NCBI GenBank assembly: GCA_037176905.1
Contig: JBBBWG010027168.1
Span: 36,958-57,995, forward strand
Length of the DNA stretch: 21,038 nucleotides
Source of the DNA: Azolla pinnata
Lineage: Eukaryota > Streptophyta > Polypodiopsida > Salviniales > Salviniaceae
Direction of reading: 5' to 3'
Below, one piece after another: positions 1 to 11,602 of this stretch. Numbering within the stretch: the first letter of the stretch is position 1; each line of letters starts with the position of its first letter. The position numbers and the translations under genes are program-made. The notes beneath the pieces were generated by a model. That model was not told the DNA's origin and made no database searches. It saw only the letters and a program-made list of their open reading frames with translations.

Positions 1-470
1 AAACCAGAGCGCCGAGCTAACCTAGCCTTAACCTCAAGCTTACTAAACACCAAGCCTAACCTGGCCTTTAACCTCAACCTTACTAAACCTGAACCTGAAC
101 CCGAGCCTAAACCAGAGCTCCGAGCCTAACCTGGCCTTAACCTCAAGCTTACTAAACCCAAGCCCTAAACATCGAGCCCTCAACCTCAAAGCTCACTAAA
201 CCCGAGCCTAAACCCGAACCTAAACCAGAGCTCCGAGCCTAACCTGGCCTTTAACCTCAAGCTTACAAAAACCCGAGCCTGAACCCGAACCTAAACCAGA
301 GCTCCGAGCCTAACCTGGCCTTAACCTCAAGCTCACTAAACCCGAGCCTAATCCCGAGCCTAATCGCGAGCCTAATCCCGAGCCTAATCCCGAGCCTAAT
401 CCCGAACCTAAACCAGCCGAACCTAAACCTGAGCTTCAGCTTCCTGAACCCGAGCCTAAGCCTGCCCTCC
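1..470. repeat. Degenerate CCTAAAC/CCGAGCC-rich minisatellite
   Basis: A complex tandem array. A segment beginning AAACCAGAGC and continuing through CTAACCTGGCC, TTAACCTCAAGC and TTACTAAACC recurs at about 1, 109, 222 and 293, with a shortened restart at 410. The spacing is therefore uneven (about 108, 113, 71 and 117 bp). Between 343 and 408 a 12-base subunit, CCCGAGCCTAAT, is repeated about five times with small changes. The CCTAAAC words resemble the plant telomere unit CCCTAAA but are not arranged as a pure telomeric array. The block ends about 100 bp before the VPS53 start, so it lies in the likely promoter or 5' UTR region. On the minus strand it opens a frame rich in RLGI repeats, which I regard as spurious. 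Confidence 0.85.
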
Positions 471-576
471 CCCCCCCCGAAGCGAGGCCCGGAGAACGAC
501 GAGCTTCGAGTCAACGAAAGCCACAGTCCGGATCACGCGCCCGCGCAGACGCCGACTCCGACGCACAGGGACGGAC

Positions 577-600
577 ATGCTCTCTTCCTCGCCGGCCATG
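577..600 (+). other. VPS53: Two in-frame candidate start codons of VPS53
   Basis: ATG 577 and ATG 598 lie in the same frame, seven codons apart. The 598 codon has a strong context (GCCATGG), and from it the protein begins MESATFDFINQTFPN, which corresponds in length and pattern to the usual plant VPS53 N-terminus. The 577 codon has a weaker context (GACATGC) and would add MLSSSPA. I kept 577 as the outer limit, but 598 is the likelier main start, giving about 849 aa. Confidence 0.7.
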
Positions 601-3600
601 GAGTCCGCAACCTTCGATTTCATCAACCAGACCTTCCCGAACGGTTAGTTCCTTCCCTCTCTCTCTCTCCCCCCCCCTCCCTCTCTCCTTTTCTGGTAAT
701 CTGGTCCGGGAAACGAAAGATCCGGAAAGTGAGGGAAGGAGATCGGTACGGTCGAATCGCCGCTTATTCCTGCCTCCCCCTTTTATTTTCTTTGGCGCGT
801 CTTCATGTGATCCCGCGAGTCGCTCGCCTCTGCATTCGTTTCGATGGCATTTTAGCTCTCAGTATCCAGAGAGATCAAAGAGAAATCGGAGCTAAAATTG
901 AGCTCTTCGAAGCAATGGAAAAGCTAAAAATGTTGAGTTTGAGAAAATCGCATAAAAATGCTGCGCTTCCGGAGAAAGTTAATGGGGAAAAGTTTACTCT
1001 TTACAAGAAACAGTACAGCAACCACAGCTATTTCATTTCCCAATCGTCTGTGGGGTAAATCTGGATCTCTTATTCAAAGCAGATCATAGGCTACAATTTT
1101 GGCTGAGTGATGAGCGATCTAGGGTGTTCCATTTTTCTGGATACAAGTAAATACCAATGTCAAGGAATGTAAAGGAAGCCATGTCAAGTGATGGATCTAT
1201 GCTGCATTGCATAAATTGTAGCTAAAGTTTCTATTTGAAGAATGCCATTCGGTTTGTGGGGAAAACAGGAGCTTTTTGGCACTGGTGATAGAATCTATAG
1301 AGTCTTTGGAATGCTCTTGAACCCAGACGTTTATGGGCACTGGTCTCAGTATATACGAAGCTTAGGATTTCAAAGCACCATTTGTAGATGATGGACATCT
1401 TTGTGTATCTCATTTGCTAGTCATCCCTGGTTTGGAGCAACTGCTAAAGCTTCTGCAGAAAGAGCAGTGTCAGGAAAAACAAGGAGAACATCATGCATCA
1501 CAGAAGAGAGCACTTAAATAAATAGGAATTTTGTAAATCTGTCTATTCGCCATCTAGGATGAAGGCCAGTGTTAAAGTGCGGTACAAAGAACTGCGATAA
1601 ACCTTCAGAGGGTGTGTTCGTGTGGAGAAAGTTCTACCGATCAAGCATTAGGGGGAGAAAATCTTAATAGTAAAAATGTAATGAAATAAGATGGTATCAG
1701 ATTGGCAGCAGCAATGTATGAGAGGTGTGCTTTGCAGAATGGGATGTTGTTATGTTTCTTTTACTACATTATGGCTCTCTTTGTATCAGAAAATCAGAGT
1801 TAAGTCACAATAACCCAATCTCGTTATGAAGCATGCATGTTCAGCACCCCCTGCATTGATGGGATATTCTTACAATAGTAGCGTGGAAGGTGATAAAATG
1901 TGTGTCGATCTCCTGAACAAATCTTTCGGTTCTTTAGGACCGTCATCTGCTGAATCAATTCAAATCAGCTGAGATTGTTTCCATTTTATTGTTGTGTCTC
2001 TTGGGGGTTTCCAGACATTCTTGATCCCTGATTAAAAAAAACGGCTAGAAAGTGGAAATCATACATCCCTAATTGCTGAAAACTAGAAATTCAGTAAAAG
2101 AACCGAAAAATTGGTATAACTCTCGGAGGTGTTATTTAATTTTGGGGTCAGGTCGAGGACTTATCCATTGATGAATGCTTAAGCGGGTGTGTTGGCACAG
2201 TATGTACTCTCTCAATACAAAGAAACCAACTCCCAAAAACTACCAAGTTGGATTATGAGAGGTGGATGCCCACATTTTAGAATTAGTTAGATGGGAGGCT
2301 ATTTAAGAAAGGAAGGTCCGATTGGGAAAGCTGTTATGTGAAAGTTTATGTACTGTCTATTTGAGTACTCTAAATTAGCCAACTAGGGTCGCATTTACAC
2401 CTTAAGCTGCTTCCCTTGTAAATATTCTCTGTTAATACAATGCTATTCAGAAAAATTATGTTAAATGGATGAAGTTACCACATGACATAATAATTGTATG
2501 TCATTAATTCTTGTAGGCCACTTTATCCTTTATATAAATGTATTACAGCATTTCCTTTCTTTCATTTGTCTAAAACATAATCTGTTAATATGTACTGCAT
2601 ATTAATGTTGAGCAAGGACATCCATGGTTATCTCTATAAGGCCTCAGAAACCAATGCAAGAACCACTGTTCGTTAATAGCTGAAAATGATCCTCTTTATA
2701 TGTACTGGTTGTTAATGTTATTATTTCTATGCCACAGAAGGATCATTGGTTGCAGTGGAGCCAATCATACAGAAACTACGGAACAAAATTCAACAAGTTG
2801 ATGCTGAGATATTAGCAGCTGTCCGCCAACAAGTAATATACCTCTCAATAATTCACTTTACTTTTGTGTACGATTTCTCTTTGTGTTATAGTATATTACT
2901 ACATTTATGTTGCTCCTTAGAGTTCCTCAGGCACAAAAGCTAAGGAAGACCTGGCTGCTGCAATGCAAGCTATTCAGGTAGAGCATTGAATTGACTGACT
3001 TTCGGAGGCTATATATTAGTAAAATTTGATCTGGTGGTGGTTAAAATTTTTGACATATGCAGGAGCTCACACAAAGGATAAAAGAAATAAAAGGAAAAGC
3101 AGAGCAAAGTGAAGTAATGGTGCAGGAGATATGCCACGATATTAAAAAGTTGGACTTTGCCAAGAAACATATCACAACAACCATCACTGCACTTCATCGC
3201 CTTGCAATGCTGGGTATTAGTTTATGATCGTGAAAATTCAGCAAGTATGCATGTAGTCACCACAATCATTGTCATATATGATGACCTGGTAAAGAATTAG
3301 GGGATTCACTGACCCTCTCCAAAGATCACAAAACGTTATTGGATTAGCTCAAGCTTCATTTTCCACTCTCTGTTATCGTCTGTAGGTTTTGGTCACACTT
3401 GTCAGTTGAGTAGAGCAATGTGCAAACTTCTTGTATATTATGTTGAAGGATAGCCACTTGAAGAGGATATGCCCTTTTGTTCTTCCTGTCATGTAAGTTA
3501 GCACTAGGTGTATGGACTTGCCTGAAGGAGGAATGCTGATATCTTTGACAAGTATGTCATCAACCCCTGGAGGCCTGTGCGCTGCATTCTTGTGCCCGTT

Positions 3601-6600
3601 GTAGCAACTGTATGGGTTTTTTGACGTCCGCAAAAAGTGGATGGTAGAATACACTCTTACATAGGGTCTCACATGGTTGTTTCGAAAAGGACGCTTTCAT
3701 CCCTTGCTTTGTTCTTTTACTTAGGAAAAAATATCTCTTTTCAATTGTGCATTTATTATTTTAAAGATAAACCAAAAAGCTTCCAGGAATCAGAAAGACT
3801 TTCTGCATCATTCTTATTGTACATGCAGTTTCAGCAGTGGAACAGCTGCAAACAATGGCATCCAAACGTCAATATAAAGAGGCTTCAGGGCAACTAGAGG
3901 TCAGTAGAAACACCTATTTTACTACATGTTCATTATTCCTGTTGTCTTGCTAGATTATAATGAAAAGGTTAAATTTAAACAAGTTATTTATAGACAGTTA
4001 TAATGACTGTCATAAGATCGTCTTCACATAAATTTCACATTACCTGTGTTGGTGCAATAGCATCTATGAGCTGGTGCAATTTCACAAATTCCTTCTATTA
4101 GTCGGTACAATAATGGTCTGAATGCTATGATTGAATTACAGGACTTTGTAATACGAAATGTAAAAAATACACGAGCTTTATATGTTTTATTTTCTTAATA
4201 AAAAGGACTGCCATGGACCTAGTGCTAACTTACAGGGGAGTAATTAGGATGCAGTTCAATGTTGCTTTGTTTTCTGTTTGACAATCACGTTCCATTTGCA
4301 GGCAGTAAATCAGTTGTGTGCACATTTTGAAGCCTATAGGGACATACCAAAAATTATTGAATTGCGTGAAAAATTCAAGAGCATAAAGCAGATGTTGAAA
4401 TCTCATGTCTTTTCAGATTTCTCAAGGTATTTATCATTTTTTAAATTTTAGCTGTGTTCTTGTGATGTTTTTTTTCTAGAGGAGAATAAGTGTTAAAAGG
4501 TTGCATTGATCAGATTCTACACCTAAGCTTATGAAAGGAAACCATAAAGAAATATGGGCAGTGTATGTATAATCCGTTATGGTTAGACTCTATTAATGTT
4601 TTAATCAATCAGATAAGTTTGTGAGCATAAACAAGGGCTTCTAGGTACCTGACCTACGTGGCAAACTGCTCTGCAGTAATCCATTTGCTTATGGAAATAC
4701 CCTGATCCATTCTCTTGTCACTATTGAAACCACAGAGACAGGTCCCCAACTTTTAGAAGTCTATTGTTTTGCTTCTTTACAGTTTCTGATGTAATGTGAG
4801 ACTCATTCTTTTCCTGCTGTAGTAGATTCCAAAGAGCCTTGTGATCTAGCTTGCTAATTACAGCTTATAATTTGATGAAAATGACTTCTTCAAAATTGAA
4901 CTACATGATGATTCTAAGGGTTCTTTGAACTCAGTACAAGATTATTTACATATTATTATTTTCAGCTTAGGTACTGCACGCTTAAAGGAAGATGGAAGTG
5001 CAATGCAGCAGCTGGCAGATGCTTGCTTGGTTGTTGATGCACTAGATGCATCTGTAAGAGAAGAATTGATTGCTACTGTATGCAACAAGGAATTAACAGC
5101 ATATAAGCAGATATTTGAAGGAACAGGTCATTTCACATTGGACATTATCTAAGTCAAAAACAAGAGAGGAAATTATTGTATGGTATTTATTTTGTCTCTC
5201 CCAAATAACATGGAGCTACATTTGATTTAAAGAGCAGAGCTTGCCAGACTTGATAAAGTTGAGAGGCGATATGCATGGATAAAGCGTCAAATGCGCACCA
5301 ATGAGGATGTATGGAACATATTCCCACCCTCATGGCGTGTACTTCATATATTGTGTGTTCAGTTCTGCAAAGTGACAAGGTGGAGTCTGTATGCTTCAGT
5401 GAATTCATAGAAACTCTTTTCTTTCTGGATCCCATTATATTAACACTGATTAGTATAAGAGACTTGAACTCATGAACAAAAGCTGACGAACTTCCTGAAA
5501 TTCTGATCCTTCATATATCAGGACTCATCTGACAGATATTCTTGATGATATTAAGGAGAAGCCTGATGTGGCAACACTCTTACAGGTAGCAAAATAATTT
5601 ATTATTTTCGCTTTTATTTATTTATATCAACACTATGTGTTTTGAAGGTTCTGAAATTATATTTTATGCTGTTGAGCTATTGTAGACTCTGAAGAGCACC
5701 ATTGATTTTGAGAAAGAACTTTCTCACACATTCGGTGAAGTCAACGAACCAAATGAGGGGAAGGATGTGGATAGTGCAGATGAGTCTGATGTAGTGCCCG
5801 TAGGAGAGGATGAGCGTTCTTCTTCAGTAATCAGGAAGAAATATGAAAAGCAACTTGCTGAGAAAGCTGGAAGAAATGCACAGCTCACCAGTGTAAAAAT
5901 GTCTATGTTCTTGATTTACAAAGTTATGATATACTCATATTGATTTCAATGGCGTTTTTCTATAGGCGGATGAAGATCAGGGCATTAAACATACAGCTGC
6001 AAGGCCTGTAAGTCTGTTTAGCATTGGAGTTGTCTGAAAGTGCTAAACACAGGACATATTTCTCAAAATCTGAATTTTTTTCTTTACGCAGATGAGCTTC
6101 CATGGCATAATTTCTTCATGCTTTGAACCACATTTATCGGTTTATGTTGAACTAGAGGAAAAAACATTAATAGAGAGTGTAGATAAACTTGTGCAGGTAT
6201 GGAATATCATGGATTAGCAAAATTATAAAATGAAGAGTATAGATTATGCAGTCATTCTTAACACATGTACTTGTTCCTCCTTGGGGAAAAGGCTGAATCA
6301 TGGGAGGCTGAAGAAGGCAGTCAAACAAACATCCTTGGAAGCAGTACTCAGGTTTTCTATCAACTACATAAGTGTATATCTTATGTTATACGTGAAAATT
6401 CATACTTCAAAGCCCATGCACATCTGGACTATTTGTACATTGGTACACAAAGTCAATGCCACCAATTAATTTTACACCTATTGTAGGCACCATCTTACCT
6501 TTGCAGTCAAAGTCCTCTTTTTAGGTTAGCAGTGATTAGTCGAGATCTCCACCATCCACCATATATATCTTGGTTGATCAGGATGCTTTTTCTTTCCTCA

Positions 6601-9600
6601 GGTCATGCAAAATCAGCAATATGCAAATATTTTTCTCGAAAGGATGGATAATGCTGATCAGTATTCATCTTCATGATATTTTATAATGGGTTGATGATTT
6701 ATGGTAATCATAATGATCTTTTCCTTCCAGGTCTTTCTAATAATTAAGAAGAGCTTGAAGCGATGTTCTGCCCTCACTAGGAATCAAACACTTTACCATC
6801 TGTCTTTGGTACTGTTATCTGCTTGACAGAACTTTCATGTCATGTAATCATACCCCTTATTTATAGCTAATTATGCACAGCTTGTAAACGTTGATATTTA
6901 CAGGTCTTTCAAAAGGTATTGAAGCACTATGCTTCTAAGCTTCAAAGCATTAGACTTCCTAAGCCTGGTTCTGGCCTTGTTGCAGCAGCAACTGGCACTG
7001 ATAAGGTGTGTTGGTCATTGTTTAAGTTTTATCTATTGGATGTTATGAACTATGATTAATCATAAATTCTCCTCAGTAATTTTCTTACTTTTCTGGATTG
7101 CCAGATATCTGATAAAGACGAGAGGGTGATTTGCTATATTGTGAACACTGCAGAATACTGTCATGAAACGGTAAGTTGGCAGATCCATTTTTTTGTTTTA
7201 TTTTTCATTTTATTGAAAAAATGTGCTTTTGACACATATTTTCACTTCCCTGTTGAAAAATTTTCAAAGTTTCCTTTTTGTAATCAATGTTTCATTATAC
7301 GGATTGAGCATATTTTGAGGGTTTCTATGATAAATCTACCTTGATAATTTTCCTTCCTACATTTATTCCTGGAATCTAATTAGTGTATTGCCATGCCTGG
7401 CATGCGTTTGTACTGAGTGTCTCATTTCCCTTTTTTCTCTCGCTTACATACTTCTCAGCTCTATTCATTGGGGGAGGAGACGAACAAGTTAGGGGTCTGC
7501 CTCATATTTCTCTCAGACATACACACTCTCCCCGTTTTTCTCACCTCAGGCACATGCACACCTTATTCACTTCCCCCATCTCTCTTTATCTTCTGTTCAC
7601 AAACACCATACGCATACACTTTCTGCCTCTCTCTCTACTAAGCATACTTAAAACAAAAAAAGTAAGAATAATAATGGAAGTAGAAGGAAAAAGTGAAAGA
7701 AAATAACAGTAAACGGCAGCAAATGCAGTTTTATTGCAGCAATGGCAGACAGACAGATCTTCACGTAAGTGCAGTTGTTTAGATGAAGTGATAAACTTGG
7801 TTTGAGTTCATGTGACAGAACAGCCAGCTTGCTCCCGTTTTTCCTCTTGTTTAGAGGTCTATGACTGGGCCTGAGTGTGCATACACAGTTAGAATGATTA
7901 ATTTTCATTCTACCAAACGATGTCTTAATGATCAGTTGATGTATGTTTGGTTCGAAGTGGGTAAAGGGTGCTATTAGAATGGTATGAAGTGAAAGAGAGA
8001 ACAGGGGTTTATGTTTCCCATTTGACTGAGAGAGACTTCTTAGTGAAATGTAGCCATCTGCATCTGGATGCAAAGTTAAATCACTGCTCGGTTGATGTAT
8101 GTTTGGTTGGAAGTGGGTAAAGGGTGCTATTAGAATGGGATGAAGTGAAAGAAAGAACAGGACTTTATGTTTCCCATTTAACTGAGAGAGACTTCTTACT
8201 GAAATTTAGCCATCTGGATCTAGCTGCAAAGTTAAATCACTGCTCAGAGCATGCCAAATGGGAAGACTAGAAGGGCTAAACTGAAATCTTCTTAAAGTTC
8301 AGATTTGCAGAAGTTATTCCATAAAAAGATGCAGGCATTACCAGCTTCTAGAGGGACAGTTTTATGATGCATCATATTTGCCTAAAAATAGTCTGCTTCT
8401 TTTCCAATCATTTTCAGCATATAATCCCATTGTTTGGTTTACCAATTTTTTGTTTCTATGCAGGCAGGACAATTGGCTGAGAATATATCAAAGATTATTG
8501 ATGTACAATTTTCTGACAATGTTGACATGTCAAGTGTTCAGGTAACCACTGAAGTGACAACTGAATTTTTGCATTCTTCAGGTATGGTTCATTGACTAAT
8601 GTGAAAACTGAAACAGGACGAGTTCTCAGCTGTCATAACCAGAGCATTGACCACATTGGTGCAAGGTTTAGAGACTAAACTAGAGGCTGAGCTGGTTGCA
8701 ATGACACGCATGCCGTGGGGAACACTTGAAAGTGTTGGAGATCAATCTGAGTAAGTGTATCATGGATAAATTTTTGAAATGCCCCTGGGTTTTCCCCTTA
8801 ATTTCCTCAAATGTCCCCGATCATCACATCCTTTTTTCTCAGCTATATATTCTAATTCCTCATTCCTACGGTCATCTCGTCTCCATTTTTGCTCTTGGGG
8901 GTGGGTGAATAAATGTATTTTTTCAAAAGTTTTGTGGAGGCATTTTGTGCAGCCACCTGGATCTTTATATTTTTTTTCAAGAAAATGTGTTATAGTTTAA
9001 ACGACTGTGCTTTTCTGTCTATCAGATATGTAAATGGCATAAGTGCTGCGCTGTCAAGTAGTGTGCCTGCAATTGGTGCTCTTCTTTCTCCTTTGTATTA
9101 CCAGTTCTTCCTTGACAAGGTTTGTATTTTCCTTTGTGGATGCTGATAATTCAGTTTTTAGTCAGTGTTTCAATGGATCCATTCAATCATGCCTGTTTAA
9201 GTTTTGAAAGCACATGAATGCAGTTGGCAGCGTCATTTGCCCCTCGCTTTCATTTCAATATCTACAAATGCAAGCGAATTTCTGAGACAGGAGCACAGCA
9301 GGTTGTGGGCCAAATTCTTCTAAATTGTTTCTTGCTCTTTTTTGTTAAGAAATACTTGCTTCCTGTTGAGAAAAAGAGAAACAGCTCTTACAGAAAACAC
9401 TTGCTCCATGGAAGCTTAAAGAAAATTCTGGTGATGGTGATGGTGATGGTGATGGTGATTGGTGATCGAAGATTAGCTATATTTTTATATAAATTTACAC
9501 ATGAGCCAGATATTTGTGATAGTGATAGTGTTGAGTTGTTGCATTGCTAGCATATGATCCTTATCCTGATAAATAAATATAGTTTGTCTTTAGCTACTAT

Positions 9601-11602
9601 CACCTTGGCACGAGAGTCAGGTAATTTTGAATTTTGTTAAGAAGGAAGAAATCAATGGAAGGATGGGGATCATCACATATTAGAGGTCTCTGTTTCTACA
9701 GAGTATATGAACAATTTAATAAACCTATGTAGCTTGTCTTTAGCTACTATCACCTTGGCACGAGAGTCAGGTAATTTTGAATTTTGTTAAGAAGGAAGAA
9801 ATCAATGGAAGGATGGGGATCATCACATATTAGAGGTCTCTGTTTCTACAGAATATATAAACAATTTAATAAACCTATGTAGCGATGCTTATGTAATCTC
9901 TTTGTCATGTGCTCCCATGTGGAAACTTGATTTCCAAGAAAAAGCTATCCTAATTTGGTTTATTTGTAGATGTTGCTGGATACACATGCTGTGAAAACAT
10001 TGTTGCTTGAGGTCCCGTCCCTTGGTGGCCAGGTCAGTATAACTTTTTAATCCTCTTTATTTTCACGCCAGTTAATAATGTTTGTGGCTGATCTATTTTT
10101 GAAAATTGTAATAATATATCGGTTTACTTGGTATTGCAGAATGCTGCGTCTGCAAGCTACAACAAATTTGTTGGTCGTGAAATGGGAAAAGCTGAGGCCC
10201 TCTTGAAGGTGTACATTATAAATATGCCGTATATAAATGAATCCTTTTGAGATCAAACGATAATAATGGCTGATTTGCATTATCTTTTAGTATTCCACTT
10301 ACATACTTGTATTATATTAGGAATTTTAGCATCCACAAAGATGCCAAAATCTACCCAGTACACCAAAATGTTTACATGTTTCTTGGTGGGTGTTTCCGTC
10401 CTAAAGTGATAGCTTACAGGAATAGTCAAATTAGCCCTTATGAGAAGCCATTGTCATCTAATGCAAGAAAAATCAGTTTTTGTAATAGAGAACACAACCA
10501 AGCTAGACTGGTCACTTAGCCCTTAATAATATTTAATTCTGGCTGATATTCATTTATAATGAGCACCTGTAGGAGCCTCTTCAATAGGTTTGAAGTATTT
10601 GTGAACGTGTTTGAGAGGAGCGAAAGAACCAGGAACTAGATGATGGAACTAGCTTTCCACGTGTCTCACTTAATCACCAAGGCTAAAGATGGATACGGAA
10701 GGAAGTTTTGGCTCTACATATAAAGCAGTGTGACAGTTTGCGTACCTAATTAATTAACATTTCATTTCCTGCAGCAGGTAGTTTTATCTCTACTGTTTGT
10801 GTACCTAATTAATTAATATTTCTTTTCCTGGAGCAGGTAATTTTATCTCCAGTAGAATCGATTGCCGATACGTACAGAACATTATTGCTGGAAGGAACTG
10901 CGGCTGACTTTCAACGATTGCTCGACTTGAAGGTTTGCTATCATCCCATAAAGATAAGATTTATTTGTCAACGCACGTGCTATCTCTCTTGATTCAACGT
11001 CTGGCCATGTTTCAAGCTGCTGGTCATTCTAGTTAATGTTTTAACTATTACGCTGATTTGTGCTGAAAGTAACCGCTCTATTGCATTTACTTTCATCGCC
11101 TTTAAGATACAATTCAGCTATTGCATCGATCATCCTTTCCTACAGAGATAACGAACAGCCGTTTTATTCCACGGAGACAATGATACAGCATTGGATGAAA
11201 TTCATGCCTTCCTTTCTGGTTTGTGTTTACTTACAGGGTTTGAAAAAAGCTGAGCAACAGCCACTGATCGATTACTTCAATCGACGAGGAACAAGTGGAG
11301 CAACGATGACTCAATCACCTTCTGCTGCATTACCTTCCAGCGGTGCTACTCCGCAAGCATCTATGGCCACGTCGATAACTTCGACTCCACCTACGCCCAC
11401 GACGGCTCTAATGCGTGTTGTCAGTAGAGATGATATGATGGCAAGGGCAGCAGCTCTCGGTAGAGGTGCAATGGCACAATCTGCTGCTGCTGCTGCTGCT
11501 GTGTCGAGCAATGGACTGAAGAGAATATTCGCGTTGGCCGAGTCGGCAAAGGAAGGGGCGTCGAAGAAAGAGGGAACATTCAGGAAGCTGTTCAACACAT
11601 AA
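577..11602 (+). CDS. VPS53: VPS53, GARP/EARP tethering complex subunit (24 exons, complete)
   Basis: Vps53 is a core subunit of the GARP and EARP tethering complexes (with Vps51, Vps52 and Vps54 or syndetin), which capture endosome-derived vesicles at the trans-Golgi network or recycling endosomes. The Arabidopsis orthologue is HIT1. Exons: 577-643, 2738-2832, 2921-2977, 3063-3213, 3829-3899, 4302-4426, 4966-5126, 5238-5379, 5522-5585, 5686-5892, 5966-6007, 6092-6196, 6292-6351, 6731-6808, 6904-7005, 7105-7170, 8464-8541, 8617-8750, 9026-9119, 9224-9301, 9970-10032, 10140-10208, 10837-10932, 11237-11602. All introns are GT-AG and all phases join, giving 856 aa, close to the ~830 aa usual in plants. 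The N-terminal Vps53 helical domain covers roughly residues 15-420. Landmarks are VRQQ at the end of exon 2, DIKKLDFAKKHITTTITALH (residues 99-118), KSHVFSDFSSLGT (about 180-192) and YAWIKRQMRTNEDVW in exon 8. Exon 10 carries an acidic, Ser-rich linker. The C-terminal domain includes GDQSEYVNGI, LLSPLYYQFFLDK and KVILSPVESIADTYR. The tail is Ser/Thr/Ala-rich with six Ala codons at 11483-11500 and ends FRKLFNT. Exon borders were placed by eye from homology and splice consensus. Confidence 0.96.
644..2737 (+). other. VPS53 intron 1 (long first intron)
   Basis: This 2.1-kb phase-1 intron runs from the donor after Asn-15 (counted from ATG 598) to the CCACAG acceptor before GluGlySerLeu. It opens with a strongly pyrimidine-biased CT tract at about 650-688 that includes runs of C. 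A long, CT-rich first intron near the start is common in constitutively expressed plant genes and can enhance expression, but that is inference here. I saw no transposon ends, RNA gene or conserved protein in the remainder. The short open frames in it have no recognisable similarity. Confidence 0.75.
5232..5237 (+). other. VPS53: NAGNAG tandem splice acceptor of VPS53 exon 8
   Basis: The end of intron 7 reads GAGCAG. Using the second AG gives ...EGTELARLD, matching the spacing of the family (G-x-E-L-A-x-L-D). Using the first inserts one Ala (...EGTAELARLD). CAG is normally preferred over GAG, so the exon is annotated from 5238. The tract upstream is poor in pyrimidines. Confidence 0.7.
7171..8463 (+). 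other. VPS53 intron 16, with a pyrimidine-rich stretch
   Basis: The second-longest VPS53 intron at 1.3 kb. Between about 7414 and 7645 the + strand is strongly C/T-rich with many TCTCTC and CACACA-like words, followed by a purine-rich stretch at about 7650-7705. The open frames seen here on both strands are low-complexity products of this composition. Downstream is the 156-bp duplication listed separately. No coding exon is expected, since exons 16 and 17 join in phase 0. Confidence 0.75.
7935..8246. repeat. 156-bp tandem duplication in VPS53 intron 16
   Basis: Two direct head-to-tail copies, 7935-8090 and 8091-8246, both beginning GTTGATGTATGTTTGGTT and ending around AAGTTAAATCACTGCTC. They differ at roughly ten positions by eye. 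The unit has no obvious terminal inverted repeats and lies wholly within the intron, so the spliced mRNA should be unaffected. Confidence 0.92.
9428..9466. repeat. (GATGGT)n microsatellite in VPS53 intron 20
   Basis: A short run of about five GATGGT/GGTGAT hexamer units, the last slightly broken (GATTGGTGATCG). It lies in intron 20 and is not translated in the spliced product. Confidence 0.9.
9581..9880. repeat. 150-bp tandem duplication in VPS53 intron 20
   Basis: Two direct copies, 9581-9730 and 9731-9880, each from AG(T/C)TTGTCTTTAGCTACT to AATAAACCTATGT. By eye only three bases differ, so this duplication is recent. Both copies lie in intron 20, between exon 20 (ends 9301) and exon 21 (starts 9970). 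The first bases of a third unit (AGC) follow at 9881. Confidence 0.95.
10742..10859. repeat. VPS53: 59-bp tandem duplication spanning the VPS53 exon 23 acceptor
   Basis: The segment GTACCTAATTAATTAA through the polypyrimidine tract and acceptor into GGTA(G/A)TTTTATCTC occurs at 10742 and again at 10801. The second copy supplies the real acceptor: GAGCAG before 10837, giving VILSPVESIADTYR. The first copy has an intact-looking acceptor (CTGCAGCAG at about 10771-10777). Splicing there would read a few codons and then meet TAA within the repeat. Both copies carry a doubled NAGNAG acceptor. Confidence 0.88.
11483..11500 (+). repeat. VPS53: In-frame (GCT)6 poly-alanine tract in the VPS53 tail
   Basis: Six consecutive GCT codons give Ala6 within the Ser/Ala/Thr-rich C-terminal tail, upstream of the conserved-looking C-terminal helix (GLKRIFALAESAKE). 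A trinucleotide repeat of this kind may vary in length between individuals without breaking the frame. Confidence 0.85.

Noticed and set aside
263-514. Minus-strand open frame with RLGIRLGI repeats
   Set aside because: It is the direct translation of the CCCGAGCCTAAT minisatellite, with no domain, and it sits against the VPS53 5' end.
729-1058. 109-codon open frame after VPS53 exon 1
   Set aside because: It lies in intron 1, has no recognisable family, and the exon 1 to exon 2 join is fully explained without it.
6230-6486. Two open frames of 73-79 codons around VPS53 exon 13
   Set aside because: One frame contains the 20-codon exon 13 (AESWEAEEGSQTNILGSSTQ) and is accounted for by it. The rest is intron.
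7383-8073. Overlapping open frames on both strands in VPS53 intron 16
   Set aside because: They are low-complexity Ser/Leu/His-rich products of a CT/CA-rich stretch. Flanking exons join in phase without them.
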